Below are positions 7,936 through 17,641 of a stretch of 64,000 bases of DNA, piece after piece; within the stretch, counting starts at the first letter, position 1; every line of letters starts with the position of its first letter. The DNA is from VAZQ01 sp963756715 (lineage in GTDB: Bacteria > Pseudomonadota > Alphaproteobacteria > Rhizobiales > Xanthobacteraceae), in NCBI GenBank assembly GCA_963756715.1, contig CAVWOV010000045.1, positions 82,461-146,460 on the forward strand. Reading direction: 5' to 3'. A model generated the notes under the pieces. That model searched no databases, was not told where the DNA came from, and was given only the letters and a program-made list of their open reading frames with translations. The position numbers and the translations under genes are program-made.

Positions 7936-9822
7936 ATGAACCTGACGGGTAAGTCCGTTTCCGAGTTGCAGGGGGCGCTGGAATCGCTCCGAAGTGCTTC
8001 GATTCCCGGGCTTTTTGCCGAGCGCGTCAGGGACGAGCCCAGCCATATCGCGGTGCGCTATAAGCGCGGCGGCGTCTTTCGCGAGCTCACCTGGACCGGC
8101 TATCGCGAGGAGGTCCGCACCACGGCCGCGGGTCTCCTGCAGTGCGGCCTCGAGCCGGGCGCGCGCATGGCCATCATGGGCGATGTCTGCATCGAATATC
8201 TGCTGGCGGACCTCGCGGCGACCTTCGTCGGCGCTATTCCCTGCGGCATTTATCCGACGAGCTCGCCGGAGGAAGTCGCCTATGTGCTCCGCCTTGTCGG
8301 CGCACGCATTTTTGTCGCCGAGGACCAGGAGCATCTCGACCGGCTGCTCGATGCCGAGGCGCGGGAGAACGCCCCGCTGGTCGACAAGATCATTATCTGC
8401 GACGAGCACGCGCTATTTCTCTATGACGACCCGCGCATCGAATTGTTCAAGTCGGTCGTGCAGAAAGGCCGCGAACGAACTCAGGCGAGCGCCCGGGTGG
8501 CCGAACTCGAGTCGAAGGTGCGTTTCGACGACACCAGCGCGATCATCTTCACCTCCGGCACGACCGGCTTTCCGAAGGCGGCCTATCGCACGCAGAGCGC
8601 CGATATCATCGGTTTCGGCCTGAGCTTCCTCGAAGTGATGCCGGAGATGCGCGAACGTCCGCACCGCGTGGTCTGCCAGTTGCCGCTGGCCCACGGCATG
8701 GGACGGGCGGTCGCAATTTACGCCCCGTTACTCGCAAGCATCGTTCCACATATCGGAGAGCGCAACCAGAGCCTGCCATCGCTCATGAACGAGGTGCGCC
8801 CAACCTATGTGATGGGCGTGCCGCGCACCTGGGAAAAAATCGTCGCCCATGTCCAGGTCGCGGTCGACGGGGCGAGCCCTGTGGCGCGTACGGCGTTCTC
8901 GCTTGCGACCTCGCTCGGCAAGAGGCACCTGCGCCGGATCTGGGAAACCGGCGCGCCCGCTTGGCACCTTCAGATACTCTATTGGCCGGTCTGGGTCGCG
9001 GTACTCTGGCCGGCGCTCCACAAAATGGGACTGACCTATGCGTCCGGCGCCTGCTCCGGCGGCGCGCCGTTGCCGCCGGTCGTGCATGAGACTTTGGAGG
9101 CCTGGGGCGTACCGGTGCGCGACATGTTCGGCATGACCGAAACTGGCGGGATCGGCGCGCAGACCGGCAAGTGGCCGGCGCCGGAATTGGCGATTTTGCC
9201 GATGACCGCGTGCGACGTCCGTCTCTCGCCGGACGGCGAGATTTGCCTGCGCAGCCCCGGCAACGTCATCGGTTATTGGAACGACGAGGCGGCAAGCAAG
9301 GCCCTGCTCGATTCGGACGCCTACGTGCATTCCGGCGACATCGCGACCGTCCTGCCGAATGGTGCGTTCCGCATCGTCGACCGCAAGAAGGATATCCTGA
9401 TCACCAGCGGCGGCAAGAACATCGCGCCTGCGGCGGTGGAGAATGCGTTGCGTTGCAGCGCCTATATCAGTGAGGTCATCGTGTTCGGCGACCAGCGCAA
9501 ATATGTCAGCGCACTGATCGAGATCGATTTCGAAAATGTCGCGCAATGGGCGCGCAATAATCACATTCCGTACACGGGCTATATGAGCCTCTCGCAGAAC
9601 GAGCGCGTCATCAAGCTCATCACCCGTGAAATCGAGCAGCTCAACGAGCGTCTGGCGCGTGTCGAGCAGGTCAAGAAATTCCGCATCCTGCCGAAAGAGC
9701 TCGTTCCCGAAGATGGTGACACCACGCCCACACGCAAAGTGAAGCGCGCCCATGCCTACAAGCTGTTCGGCCACATCGTCGATGAAATGTATGACGAAGA
9801 CGGCCTCAAAGCCGCGGGTTAG
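7936..9822 (+). CDS. AMP-dependent acyl-CoA synthetase (long-chain/FadD-like)
   Basis: Forms an acyl- or aryl-CoA from a free acid, ATP and CoA. Visible motifs: phosphate loop I-I-F-T-S-G-T-T-G-F-P-K near residue 204, adenine motif M-F-G-M-T-E-T-G-G, hinge D-R-K-K-D-I-L-I-T-S-G-G-K-N, and C-terminal T-R-K-V-K-R. At 628 residues it matches the long-chain/COG1022 type rather than the shorter aryl ligase at 2578. The frame is open from 7870, but an operator lies inside that extension, so I chose ATG 7936, preceded by GCGGGA. It leads a branched-chain-type ABC importer operon, a common pairing where the imported acid is activated at once. The substrate is unknown. Confidence 0.85.
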   Translation: MNLTGKSVSELQGALESLRSASIPGLFAERVRDEPSHIAVRYKRGGVFRELTWTGYREEVRTTAAGLLQCGLEPGARMAIMGDVCIEYLLADLAATFVGAIPCGIYPTSSPEEVAYVLRLVGARIFVAEDQEHLDRLLDAEARENAPLVDKIIICDEHALFLYDDPRIELFKSVVQKGRERTQASARVAELESKVRFDDTSAIIFTSGTTGFPKAAYRTQSADIIGFGLSFLEVMPEMRERPHRVVCQLPLAHGMGRAVAIYAPLLASIVPHIGERNQSLPSLMNEVRPTYVMGVPRTWEKIVAHVQVAVDGASPVARTAFSLATSLGKRHLRRIWETGAPAWHLQILYWPVWVAVLWPALHKMGLTYASGACSGGAPLPPVVHETLEAWGVPVRDMFGMTETGGIGAQTGKWPAPELAILPMTACDVRLSPDGEICLRSPGNVIGYWNDEAASKALLDSDAYVHSGDIATVLPNGAFRIVDRKKDILITSGGKNIAPAAVENALRCSAYISEVIVFGDQRKYVSALIEIDFENVAQWARNNHIPYTGYMSLSQNERVIKLITREIEQLNERLARVEQVKKFRILPKELVPEDGDTTPTRKVKRAHAYKLFGHIVDEMYDEDGLKAAG

Positions 9823-9846
9823 TTCACTGGCATCCATAGAGCGGAG

Positions 9847-11055
9847 ATGAACATGAATCGAGTCTCAGGCTTGGCCGCTGTCCCGGTGGTGATCGGCGCG
9901 GTCTTGATGCTGTCGGCGGCGACAGCGCAGGAGAAGGTCTACAAGGTCGGCTATATCGCGGATCTGTCCGGACCGATGCAAGACAATTACGGCCCGATTG
10001 TCGAGGGCTTTGAATATTACGTGAAGGAGCTCAACTCGCGGGGCGGGGTCAAGGGCATACCCGTCAAGGTCTCGGTGCGGGACGACGGACTCGATGCAAC
10101 CAAAGCCGCATCCAACGCGCTTGAGCTTGCAACGTCGGAGGGCGTCAACAGCATCTGGGGGATGAGCAACACGCGGACCCACCTCGCAGTATATCAGACC
10201 GCCGCGCGCAACCAGGTTCCGGCATTGGCAATGTTCAGCGGCGTCAAGGAGGTCCTGCCGCCGAAACCGCTGCCCTACGCATACTCCGTTGGACACGTCT
10301 TCGAGGTCGCCGGCGAAATCTCCGGCAAGCTCGCGGCGAAAATGCTGAACGGAAAGGGCAAGATGATCTGCAACAGCATCGAGGCGCCCGGCGGGGTTGC
10401 TGCGTGCCAATATGCCGAGGGAGCGGCCGCCGCCGGCGGCCTGGAAACCGGAACGGTTCTGTTCCCGCCAACCGTCACCGAATTCGGCGCGATCGCGCAG
10501 CGCATGATCTCGATGAACCCGACAATCGTCGTCGCGCACGCGGGTTCAGGTCAGAATGTCGGGCTTATCAAGGCGCTGCGCGGCGCTGGCTTCAACGGCC
10601 CGATACTACTCGGCTCCCACGGGCTCAACGAAACGCCGCTGATCAATGCGCTGCAGGGTATCGGATCGCTCGACAAGTTGCAGATCGTCAGCCGCTTCGC
10701 CTCACCCGACAGCCCCGGCAAGGACATCGACGAGGTCCGCGCCGCGGCGAAGAAGTACGGCAAGACAACGCCGATTTCGACCACCACCATTATGGGCTGG
10801 TCGCTCGCCAAGGTGATGGACGCTTCGCTGAGCGCGTGCGGCTATCCTTGTCCCGGCAGCAAGCTCAACGGCGTGTTGGAAAATCTGAAGGTGGAAATGG
10901 GGACCCTGATGGGCGGCCCGGTGCATTTCACGCCGACCGATCACTATGGCACCACGTGGTGGCGCGTCTTCCAGTACGATCAGAAGGAGAAGAAATTCCT
11001 CCCGGCCTCGGAGTGGCTGGAGGCGTCGTCGACCCCGATACTGCGCAAGAAGTGA
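9847..11055 (+). CDS. branched-chain-type ABC transporter substrate-binding protein (LivK-like)
   Basis: Periplasmic binding protein of 402 residues. A signal peptide is visible (residues 1-27, hydrophobic stretch ending S-A-A-T-A-Q), then the type I binding fold starting V-Y-K-V-G-Y-I-A-D-L-S-G-P with the following G-F-E-Y-Y-V-K-E-L-N. It sits 24 bases after the acyl-CoA synthetase and before two permeases and two ATPases, so it is the receptor of this importer. In Hyphomicrobiales, Liv-type receptors next to CoA ligases often bind aromatic or dicarboxylic acids rather than amino acids; the ligand cannot be read from the sequence. Confidence 0.9.
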   Translation: MNMNRVSGLAAVPVVIGAVLMLSAATAQEKVYKVGYIADLSGPMQDNYGPIVEGFEYYVKELNSRGGVKGIPVKVSVRDDGLDATKAASNALELATSEGVNSIWGMSNTRTHLAVYQTAARNQVPALAMFSGVKEVLPPKPLPYAYSVGHVFEVAGEISGKLAAKMLNGKGKMICNSIEAPGGVAACQYAEGAAAAGGLETGTVLFPPTVTEFGAIAQRMISMNPTIVVAHAGSGQNVGLIKALRGAGFNGPILLGSHGLNETPLINALQGIGSLDKLQIVSRFASPDSPGKDIDEVRAAAKKYGKTTPISTTTIMGWSLAKVMDASLSACGYPCPGSKLNGVLENLKVEMGTLMGGPVHFTPTDHYGTTWWRVFQYDQKEKKFLPASEWLEASSTPILRKK

Positions 11056-11089
11056 CCTTAGTCACTGCCGCGCACGACTGGAGGAGCCT

Positions 11090-11950
11090 GTGGCATCGCT
11101 TGTTCTGACAGTCGTTGCTAGCTGGGGGATTTATGCCCTGTTGGGAATGGGCATCGTGCTGGTCTACCGCACGAGCCGCATTCTCAACATCGCGGGCGGC
11201 GAGCTTGCGATCTTCGTCGGTTACGTGGCCGCTACCGCGATCGAGCATGGCTTGCCGTTTCCCGTTGCGGTTCCGGTCGCAATGGGGTCGGCGATGATGT
11301 TGGGATTCGCAATTTTTTGGTTCACCATCCGGCGCGTCATGGGCCAGCCGCCGCACGTCGGTCTCATGCTGACCGTCGGCATTGGCACCATTCTCAACGG
11401 TCTCATGATCGTATTCTTCGGCGGCGGCATGACCGCGGTGCCGACCGGCTTGCCGGGCTTCACCACCATCGGCTCAAGCCGCCTGCCGACCCCCGACGTG
11501 GTTGCCGCGGTTGGCGCCTGGCTGTCGATTGCGGCGATCGCGATCATCTATCGGGTGACCAATCTCGGTCTGCAGATGCGCGCCGTCGCCGAGCGCGTCA
11601 TGCTCAGCGCCCAGCGCGGCCTCAACGTCGACCGGACGGTGGCTTTGAGCTGGGTGATTGGCGTGTTAGCCGCCGGCCTCGCCGGAATATTGCATGGCGA
11701 GCGCTCGTTCGTCGCCCTGTCGGCAACCGTGATCGGCATCAGCGCGCTGATCGCCTGCCTCATCGGCGGAATGGATAGCCTGAAAGGCGTCATCGTCGCC
11801 GCGTTTATCGTCGCGCTGACCGAAAGCATCACCGCGCTTTATATCGACCCCCGCTATGTTCTTATCGCGCCAGTCGCCATCCTGCTGGTCATCCTGGTGG
11901 TGCGGCCATGGGGATTGTTCGGCACGGTCGAAGAATTCAGGCGCGTATGA
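11090..11950 (+). CDS. branched-chain-type ABC transporter permease (LivH-like)
   Basis: Inner-membrane permease of 286 residues. The start is a GTG at 11090 behind a strong GGAGG at 11080; the longer open frame upstream is not membrane-like and overlaps the binding-protein gene. The first helix begins L-V-L-T-V-V-A-S-W-G-I-Y-A-L-L-G-M-G and is followed by the typical L-N-I-A-G-G-E-L segment (usually N-F-A-H-G in LivH). Several more hydrophobic segments follow. It contains the coupling region R-A-V-A-E-R-V-M-L-S-A-Q-R-G-L-N-V. Its stop overlaps the next permease start (GTATGATG). Confidence 0.88.
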   Translation: MASLVLTVVASWGIYALLGMGIVLVYRTSRILNIAGGELAIFVGYVAATAIEHGLPFPVAVPVAMGSAMMLGFAIFWFTIRRVMGQPPHVGLMLTVGIGTILNGLMIVFFGGGMTAVPTGLPGFTTIGSSRLPTPDVVAAVGAWLSIAAIAIIYRVTNLGLQMRAVAERVMLSAQRGLNVDRTVALSWVIGVLAAGLAGILHGERSFVALSATVIGISALIACLIGGMDSLKGVIVAAFIVALTESITALYIDPRYVLIAPVAILLVILVVRPWGLFGTVEEFRRV

Positions 11951-13032
11951 TGTGGCAGGCTTATTCGGCACGCACTCCGTCGTCCCTGCCGACCAGCATG
12001 GGACGGACCATCGCGCTGCGCCGCGGCCGCGCGCAATGGCTGACTGTTATGCTGGGCGCCCTCGCGCTGCTCGTTCTGCCGCAACTGCTCTCGGTGTTTT
12101 GGATCCATCTGGTGAATGGCTGTCTGCTCGCCGTCATCGGTGCCGTAGCGCTCAACATCCTGACCGGCAACGCCCGGCTCGTCTCGCTCGGCCAGGCTGC
12201 ATTCCTCGGGATCGGAGCCTTTGCCGCCGGCCTGCTTCAGCGCGCCTATGATGTGCCATTTCCGGTCGCGCTCGCCGCCGCCATCGTCGCCGGCGGGGCG
12301 GTGGGCTTCGTGGTCGCGCTGCTATCGCTTCGTCTGCGTGCCCTCTACGTCGCGGTCACCACGCTGGTGCTACACTTCACGGTCACGACGACATTCTCAT
12401 TCGTCCAGGCCGTGTTTCTTGATTCCTCTGGCATTCTTCTCCCGCTGCCGAGTCTTGGCTTCATGACGCTGCAGACGCCGATGCAGTGGTACTACTTCCT
12501 GCTGGCAATAGCGGCATTGGTCGTGGTCGGCGCGCTCAACGTCCTGCGCAGCTATATCGGCCGCCGCTGGATCGCGGTCGGTGAGCATGATGTCGCCGCC
12601 GAGGCGCTCGGCGTACCCGTGCCCTGGGCCAAGCTTTCGGTGTTCACGGCCACGTCCGCCGTCACGGGGTTCGCCGGTGCGCTCGCCGCTTACTACATCG
12701 GTACGGTGTCCTTTGAGAGCTATAATTTCGGGCTCGCGATCACTTATCTCGCGATGATTATCGTGGGCGGCGTTGGATCGGTGCTTGGATCGGTGTTTGG
12801 TGCGGTGTTCATCACCTTGCTGCCATTTGTGCTCGACCAGTTCTTCCTGCTGCTCGATCTGAGGATCCGCCCCAACATCCTGGCCGGTATCCATCAGATT
12901 GCCTTCGGCTCTTTGATCGTCGCCTTCCTGCTGTTTGAGCCGCGCGGCCTTGCCGAAATCTGGCACCGCCTCCGGTCGGCCGCCGCCGACTGGCCATTCC
13001 GCTATCGCAACGCGAGCCGGAGCGCACGATGA
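11947..13032 (+). CDS. branched-chain-type ABC transporter permease (LivM-like)
   Basis: Second permease of the importer, 361 residues. I chose ATG 11947, which overlaps the LivH stop; an upstream in-frame ATG at 11908 lies inside livH. The LivM hallmark A-L-N-I-L-T-G-N-A-R-L-V-S-L-G-Q-A-A-F-L-G-I-G-A is present near residue 65, with about eight further hydrophobic helices and the coupling segment G-E-H-D-V-A-A-E-A-L-G-V. It ends in ATGA with the ATPase gene. Together with LivH it should form the heterodimeric membrane channel. Confidence 0.88.
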   Translation: MMWQAYSARTPSSLPTSMGRTIALRRGRAQWLTVMLGALALLVLPQLLSVFWIHLVNGCLLAVIGAVALNILTGNARLVSLGQAAFLGIGAFAAGLLQRAYDVPFPVALAAAIVAGGAVGFVVALLSLRLRALYVAVTTLVLHFTVTTTFSFVQAVFLDSSGILLPLPSLGFMTLQTPMQWYYFLLAIAALVVVGALNVLRSYIGRRWIAVGEHDVAAEALGVPVPWAKLSVFTATSAVTGFAGALAAYYIGTVSFESYNFGLAITYLAMIIVGGVGSVLGSVFGAVFITLLPFVLDQFFLLLDLRIRPNILAGIHQIAFGSLIVAFLLFEPRGLAEIWHRLRSAAADWPFRYRNASRSAR

Positions 13033-13845
13033 CTCCGCTGCTCGAGGTCGAAGGTCTTGAGGTGGTCTACGGGCACGCGATCCGGGCCATCCAGGGGGTC
13101 TCGTTCTCAGTCGGAGCGGGCCAGATCGTCGGCCTCGTCGGCCTCAACGGCGCCGGCAAGACCACCACAATCCGCGCCATCTCGGGCTTTCTGCCGACCG
13201 AGAACGTCCGCATCACCGATGGACGCATGCGATTTGCCGGAGTGTCGATCCGCGGCTTGCGCCCTTACCAAGCCGCGCAACTCGGAATAGCCGTGGTGCC
13301 CGAGCGTGACAAGGTATTCGACACGTTGACGGTGCGGGAGAATCTGGAGATTGCCCTGGTCGGCGCCGCCACGCACCGCGAAGGTGACGGCCGTTGCAAC
13401 CACTACCGCAGCATTGACGATATTTTCGACCTGTTCGAGCCGCTGGCGCGGCGCGCCCGCCAGGACGCGATCTTTCTGTCGGGCGGCGAACGGCAGATTC
13501 TCAGCCATCGGCGCCTGCCTGCTGTCGTCTCCCCGCCTGCTTATCGTCGATGAAGCCTCGCTCGGCCTAGCGCCGATCATGCGCCGGCAGGTGCTTGATA
13601 CGCTGGCTCGGCTCAACGCCCAATTTGGCTTGACGGTGCTGATCGTCGATCAGGATGTCGGCGGCGTACTGTCCATTGCCAACCATGGCTACATCTTGGA
13701 GAACGGCCGCATCGTCTTCGCCGGCCCGCGCGAGCAATTGCTTCAGCACGGCGATGTGAAGGAATTCTATCTCGGTCAGAAGGAAGAGCGCGAACGCGGC
13801 TATCGCGACGTGAAGCAGTACCGCCGCATTCGCCGCTGGCATTGA
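13029..13845 (+). pseudogene. branched-chain-type ABC transporter ATPase (LivF-like), frameshifted
   Basis: The first frame carries Walker A (G-L-N-G-A-G-K-T-T near residue 37) and the signature L-S-G-G-E-R-Q. It then breaks near 13503 by what looks like one extra base. The other frame continues with I-G-A-C-L-L-S-S-P-R, Walker B (L-L-I-V-D-E-A-S-L-G-L-A-P) and the H-loop region, where Q-D reads where E-H or Q-N usually stands. It closes at 13845. The whole would be about 272 residues, longer than typical LivF because of an insert in the helical domain and a basic C-terminal tail. Start overlaps the permease stop. The importer cannot work with two LivG halves alone, so either the break is a sequencing error or the operon is crippled. 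Confidence 0.82.
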
Positions 13846-13849
13846 GCGT

Positions 13850-14653
13850 ATGGAACGTATCATCGAAATCGACGGCCTGTCGCTCGGCTTTGGCGGCTTG
13901 CAGGTGTTGCGCAACGTGCGGCTTGACGCCCTGCGCGGCAAGGTGACGGCGCTGATTGGACCGAACGGCGCCGGCAAGACCGCATTGCTCAATTGCATCA
14001 GCGGCATCTACCGGCCGCAGAGCGGCCGTATCAATTTCGACGGCACGGATCTCGTCGGCCGCAATCCCGAGCAGGTCGCGCGCCTCGGCATCGCCCGCAG
14101 CTTCCAGAATCTCGAGCTGTTTCCCTCGTTGACCGTACTGGAGAACCTGCTGGTCGCGCGCGACAGCCAATTCCGCGGCGGCGTACTCGGCGCGGCCGTG
14201 TTTTTCGGGCCGGCCCGACGCCGCGAGATCGCCCAGCGCGAGGCGGCCGAACGGGTCATCGATTTCTTCGAACTGTGGTCGCTGCGCCATGTCCGCGCGC
14301 ATGATCTGCCCTACGGCCAACAGAAGATCGTCGGATTTGCTCGCGCGATGGCGGCGGACCCGAAGCTGCTACTACTCGACGAACCGGGCAGCGGTCTCAC
14401 CCGCGACGAGAAGGAGGATCTCGCGCGATTCATCCTGCGGCTGCGGTTCGACTGGCAGGTGTCCATCCTGTGGATCGAGCATGACTTGCAGATGGTCAGC
14501 GACCTCGCCGATCGCGTGCACGTGCTCAATCTCGGCGAATGCATCGCCAGCGGCACGCCGGATGAGGTCAAGCGCGTGCCGGCGGTCATCAACGCCTATG
14601 TGGGCGACGAGCCGATCGCCGCGGCTAAGCCCCTCCATGCGGCGGTGCGTTGA
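13850..14653 (+). CDS. branched-chain-type ABC transporter ATPase (LivG-like)
   Basis: A 267-residue nucleotide-binding subunit. Walker A is G-P-N-G-A-G-K-T, the Q-loop region is R-S-F-Q-N-L-E-L-F. The signature is degenerate, Y-G-Q-Q-K in place of L-S-G-G-Q, as is usual for LivG. Walker B is L-L-L-L-D-E-P-G-S-G-L and the H-loop is E-H-D-L. The C-terminal V-I-N-A-Y-V-G is the common LivG ending. It is last in the importer operon, 4 bases after livF, and its end nearly abuts the convergent molybdenum hydroxylase gene (13 bases). Confidence 0.9.
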   Translation: MERIIEIDGLSLGFGGLQVLRNVRLDALRGKVTALIGPNGAGKTALLNCISGIYRPQSGRINFDGTDLVGRNPEQVARLGIARSFQNLELFPSLTVLENLLVARDSQFRGGVLGAAVFFGPARRREIAQREAAERVIDFFELWSLRHVRAHDLPYGQQKIVGFARAMAADPKLLLLDEPGSGLTRDEKEDLARFILRLRFDWQVSILWIEHDLQMVSDLADRVHVLNLGECIASGTPDEVKRVPAVINAYVGDEPIAAAKPLHAAVR

Positions 14654-14666
14654 CGGCGCAACCGCG

Positions 14667-17615
14667 TCAATGCGGCGACGGATTGCGATGGTGGAAGCGG
14701 CGCCACCAGGAGACTCGCGGGGCACCCGCGGTCGCGGCAATCAATTGGCGGAAGAACAAGGCGATGACCGCGCGCGCGGCAGCGTCGAGCATACGTCCGC
14801 CGACCGCAGCAACCTTGCCTGACATCGCGATGTCGTAATCGTAGTCGGCACGCGTACCTTCCGGCACCGCCGTCAGCCGGATATGCCCGGTGCCGCCCGC
14901 GGTGCCGAGGGCACCAATCAAACGGCCTTCCAGCGTGGCGGCATGCGGCGGATCGAGTTCGGATAGCCGAACCGTTGCGTTGAACCGCCCGCGCACTGGA
15001 CCAGCGCCTAGCGAAACCTCGGCGCGATAGGCGTTCGGGCCGGTCACATCGAGGCTGTGGCAGCCGGGAATGACCCGCCGCAGCAACGCCGGATCCTGAA
15101 GCATCGCGAACACCCGTTCGCGCGATTCCGGAACGATCACCGTGTCGGTGCCGGTCAGCGATAGACCGCCGCGCGCTGGAATAATGGTGCTTCGGGGCGG
15201 CATTTCTTCGCCATGGAGCCATTCCGCGACCCGGGACGGTCGGAGCGGCAAGCGGATGTCGCCGCGGCCGAGTGCGTCGGCCACCGCGTTGGCGACGCAA
15301 ACCGGCGTGCTGGTGGTATTGCCCTCCGACACGCCCTTGGCTCCGAACGCCGTCCACGGCGACTTGTTCGCGACCGCCGGGTGCATGCTGATGATGCGCG
15401 GCATCTCGTGCGCAGTGCCGACGATGTAGTCCGCGAACGTCCCGGAAAGAAAGCTGCCGTCGTCGCCGTAAGCGAATTCCTCGCAGAGTGCGGTGTTCAG
15501 TCCATAGGCGAACGAGCCGCCGACTTGCCCGGCGGCGATGCCCGGGTTCAGAATCGTGCCGCAATCGTGCATCGTGACGTATTTGTCGATGCGGATCTCG
15601 GCGGTATCAGGATCAATCTCGATGCCGCAGAAATCGAAGCCGAAGCCGTACACCGCCATCGAGTTGATCTGGTTGTCCTCGGTCGTTGCCGTGAGTTGCG
15701 GCGGCGACCATTGCACGGTCTCGCGCAATCCGGGCGGCATGTCCGGCGGAAGGGTGCCGGGCGACCAATGTGCTTCGCCGGCGACGCGATAGAACGAAAC
15801 GGCATTGTCCGGGTTGTCCCGCGCGAAAATCTTGCCGCTGGCGAATTCCAGTTCGCCGGGCGGTACATTGAGGCGCGCAGCCGCGATCCGGGCGAGCTTG
15901 TCGCGAACCTTGACGGCCGCCATGTCGGCAACTGTGCTGCAGATCGGTCCGAAGCGGCAGGCATAGTTGCCGGCCGCGATCGACCAACCGTCCTTCTGGG
16001 TGTCGAGCTCGAGATTGACGGCGATCTGTTCGGGCCTGAGACCGAGCCGCTGCGCGACGATCTGTGCCAGCACGGTGCGATGGCCCTGGCCCTGCGGCAC
16101 CGAATCACCGGTCACGGTGACGGCACCGAGCGGATCGACCGCAACGGTCGCCGTGCCGACTGCCCCGTTCTTCGGACCGATCGCGCGTCGCTCTTCCGGC
16201 GTCTTTACGGTCGCAATGTAGCCCATGTTCGATTGTCCGGGATCAATCACGGCGGCGTAGCCGATGCCGTAGATTTTGCCCTGTACACGCGCGGCGTCCC
16301 GGCGCTGCTTCAAATCCTTCAGGCCGCCAAGATCGACCGCTTCGTCGATCGCGGCTTGGTAGTTTCCCGAGTCGTAGAGCCCGCCGCCGGGCGTTCGGTA
16401 GGGAAATGCATTGGCTGGGATGAGATTGCGGCGAATAACGTCGAGCGGATCGTACCCGAGTTCCACCGCTATCCGATGCATCATCCGTTCGAGCGCAAAA
16501 TGAATTTGCGGCGCGCCAAAGCCGCGCACCGCACCGGTCGGCGTCTTGTTGGTCATCACGACGTCGATCTTCTCCTGCACCGCCGGGATGGCATAGGCGC
16601 CTGTACAGAAGGCGTGTGAGCGAATCGTCGGTGCTGGCATCGGCGCCCGCAGATAGGCGCCATGGTCGTCCCAATGGTGATAGCGGATCGCCAGCACGCG
16701 GCCGTCGCCGTCATACGCGGCTTTGACCTCGCACGTCCGGTTGGCAATCGAATTCGCCGCGGCGAGATGTTCGAGCCGGTCCTCGATCCATTTCACCGGA
16801 CGCTTTGCCACGCGCGCGGCAACACACATCAGGACGATCGGCACATACATGACGAGCTTGACACCGAACGACCCGCCCGATTGCGGCGGCACCCGCAGGC
16901 GCATCTTGTTGCTCGCCACGCGTAGTGCCCGCGCCATCACGGCATGCATCGAGAAAGGGCCCTGGAAATTAGCGACGACCTCGTACCCGTCCTCCTCGCA
17001 GAGATACTCCGCAATGAGCGCGAACCCCTCTATCGGGGGAATCGAATTGCGCGGGAAATGCACAGTGAGCGTGGTCGTGTGTGGTGCATTGGCAAAAGCG
17101 CCTGACACATCGCCGTGGACGTAATCACGGGCTACCACCACATTGGAGCCGACCTTCGGATGCAGCACCGGAGCATCGGGACCCGCCGCGATCACCGGAT
17201 CGACCACGGCCGGAAGCGGGCGATAGTCGACCTTGATGAGTTCAAGCGCGTCCTCGGCAAGATAGCGGTCGGAGGCGAGCACGACCGCCACCGGTTCGCC
17301 GACGAAGCGGACGCGATCGGTCGCAAGACCATAATATTCAAGCGGCGTGGTCAGGCCGATGATGAAGGGATCGGTCAGCGCCAGGATGTCGTCTCGCGTA
17401 ATGATCGCGACAACGCCGGGCGCCTCCCTCGCCTCGTCCGCGTCAATCGAAACGATGTCGGCGTGCGGATGCGGCGAGCGCAGGACCGCCGCCTGCAGTG
17501 TCCCCGGCTTGACCGGAAGATCGTCGACGAAGCGCGCGCGCCCGCGCAGCAAGGCGGGATCTTCCAGCCGCAGTACTGGCTTTCCGACCAAGCTGTCTTT
17601 CTGCATCGTCGCCAT
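14667..17615 (-). CDS. xanthine dehydrogenase family Mo-binding subunit fused to a C-terminal CoxG-like SRPBCC domain
   Basis: A 982-residue protein. Residues about 15-130 form the small N-terminal domain (R-L-E-D-P-A-L-L-R-G-R-A-R-F-V-D-D). The middle holds the Mo-pterin motifs: G-G-S-F-G-V-K, G-A-V-R-G-F-G-A-P-Q, P-Q-G-Q-G-H, and the catalytic Glu in G-A-K-G-V-S-E-G. From about residue 816 a separate SRPBCC/CoxG-like domain follows. The active-site loop reads V-R-G-F-G as in purine and N-heterocycle hydroxylases, not the Cys loop of CO dehydrogenase. It is the last gene of the sox operon and has no FAD or Fe-S subunit beside it. The paralogue at 28493 has both, so subunits may be shared. 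Start is supported by AGAGGGG upstream. Confidence 0.88.
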   Translation of the reverse strand: MATMQKDSLVGKPVLRLEDPALLRGRARFVDDLPVKPGTLQAAVLRSPHPHADIVSIDADEAREAPGVVAIITRDDILALTDPFIIGLTTPLEYYGLATDRVRFVGEPVAVVLASDRYLAEDALELIKVDYRPLPAVVDPVIAAGPDAPVLHPKVGSNVVVARDYVHGDVSGAFANAPHTTTLTVHFPRNSIPPIEGFALIAEYLCEEDGYEVVANFQGPFSMHAVMARALRVASNKMRLRVPPQSGGSFGVKLVMYVPIVLMCVAARVAKRPVKWIEDRLEHLAAANSIANRTCEVKAAYDGDGRVLAIRYHHWDDHGAYLRAPMPAPTIRSHAFCTGAYAIPAVQEKIDVVMTNKTPTGAVRGFGAPQIHFALERMMHRIAVELGYDPLDVIRRNLIPANAFPYRTPGGGLYDSGNYQAAIDEAVDLGGLKDLKQRRDAARVQGKIYGIGYAAVIDPGQSNMGYIATVKTPEERRAIGPKNGAVGTATVAVDPLGAVTVTGDSVPQGQGHRTVLAQIVAQRLGLRPEQIAVNLELDTQKDGWSIAAGNYACRFGPICSTVADMAAVKVRDKLARIAAARLNVPPGELEFASGKIFARDNPDNAVSFYRVAGEAHWSPGTLPPDMPPGLRETVQWSPPQLTATTEDNQINSMAVYGFGFDFCGIEIDPDTAEIRIDKYVTMHDCGTILNPGIAAGQVGGSFAYGLNTALCEEFAYGDDGSFLSGTFADYIVGTAHEMPRIISMHPAVANKSPWTAFGAKGVSEGNTTSTPVCVANAVADALGRGDIRLPLRPSRVAEWLHGEEMPPRSTIIPARGGLSLTGTDTVIVPESRERVFAMLQDPALLRRVIPGCHSLDVTGPNAYRAEVSLGAGPVRGRFNATVRLSELDPPHAATLEGRLIGALGTAGGTGHIRLTAVPEGTRADYDYDIAMSGKVAAVGGRMLDAAARAVIALFFRQLIAATAGAPRVSWWRRFHHRNPSPH

Positions 17616-17641
17616 TACGCCCCTCTTTCATTGCGTTCGCG

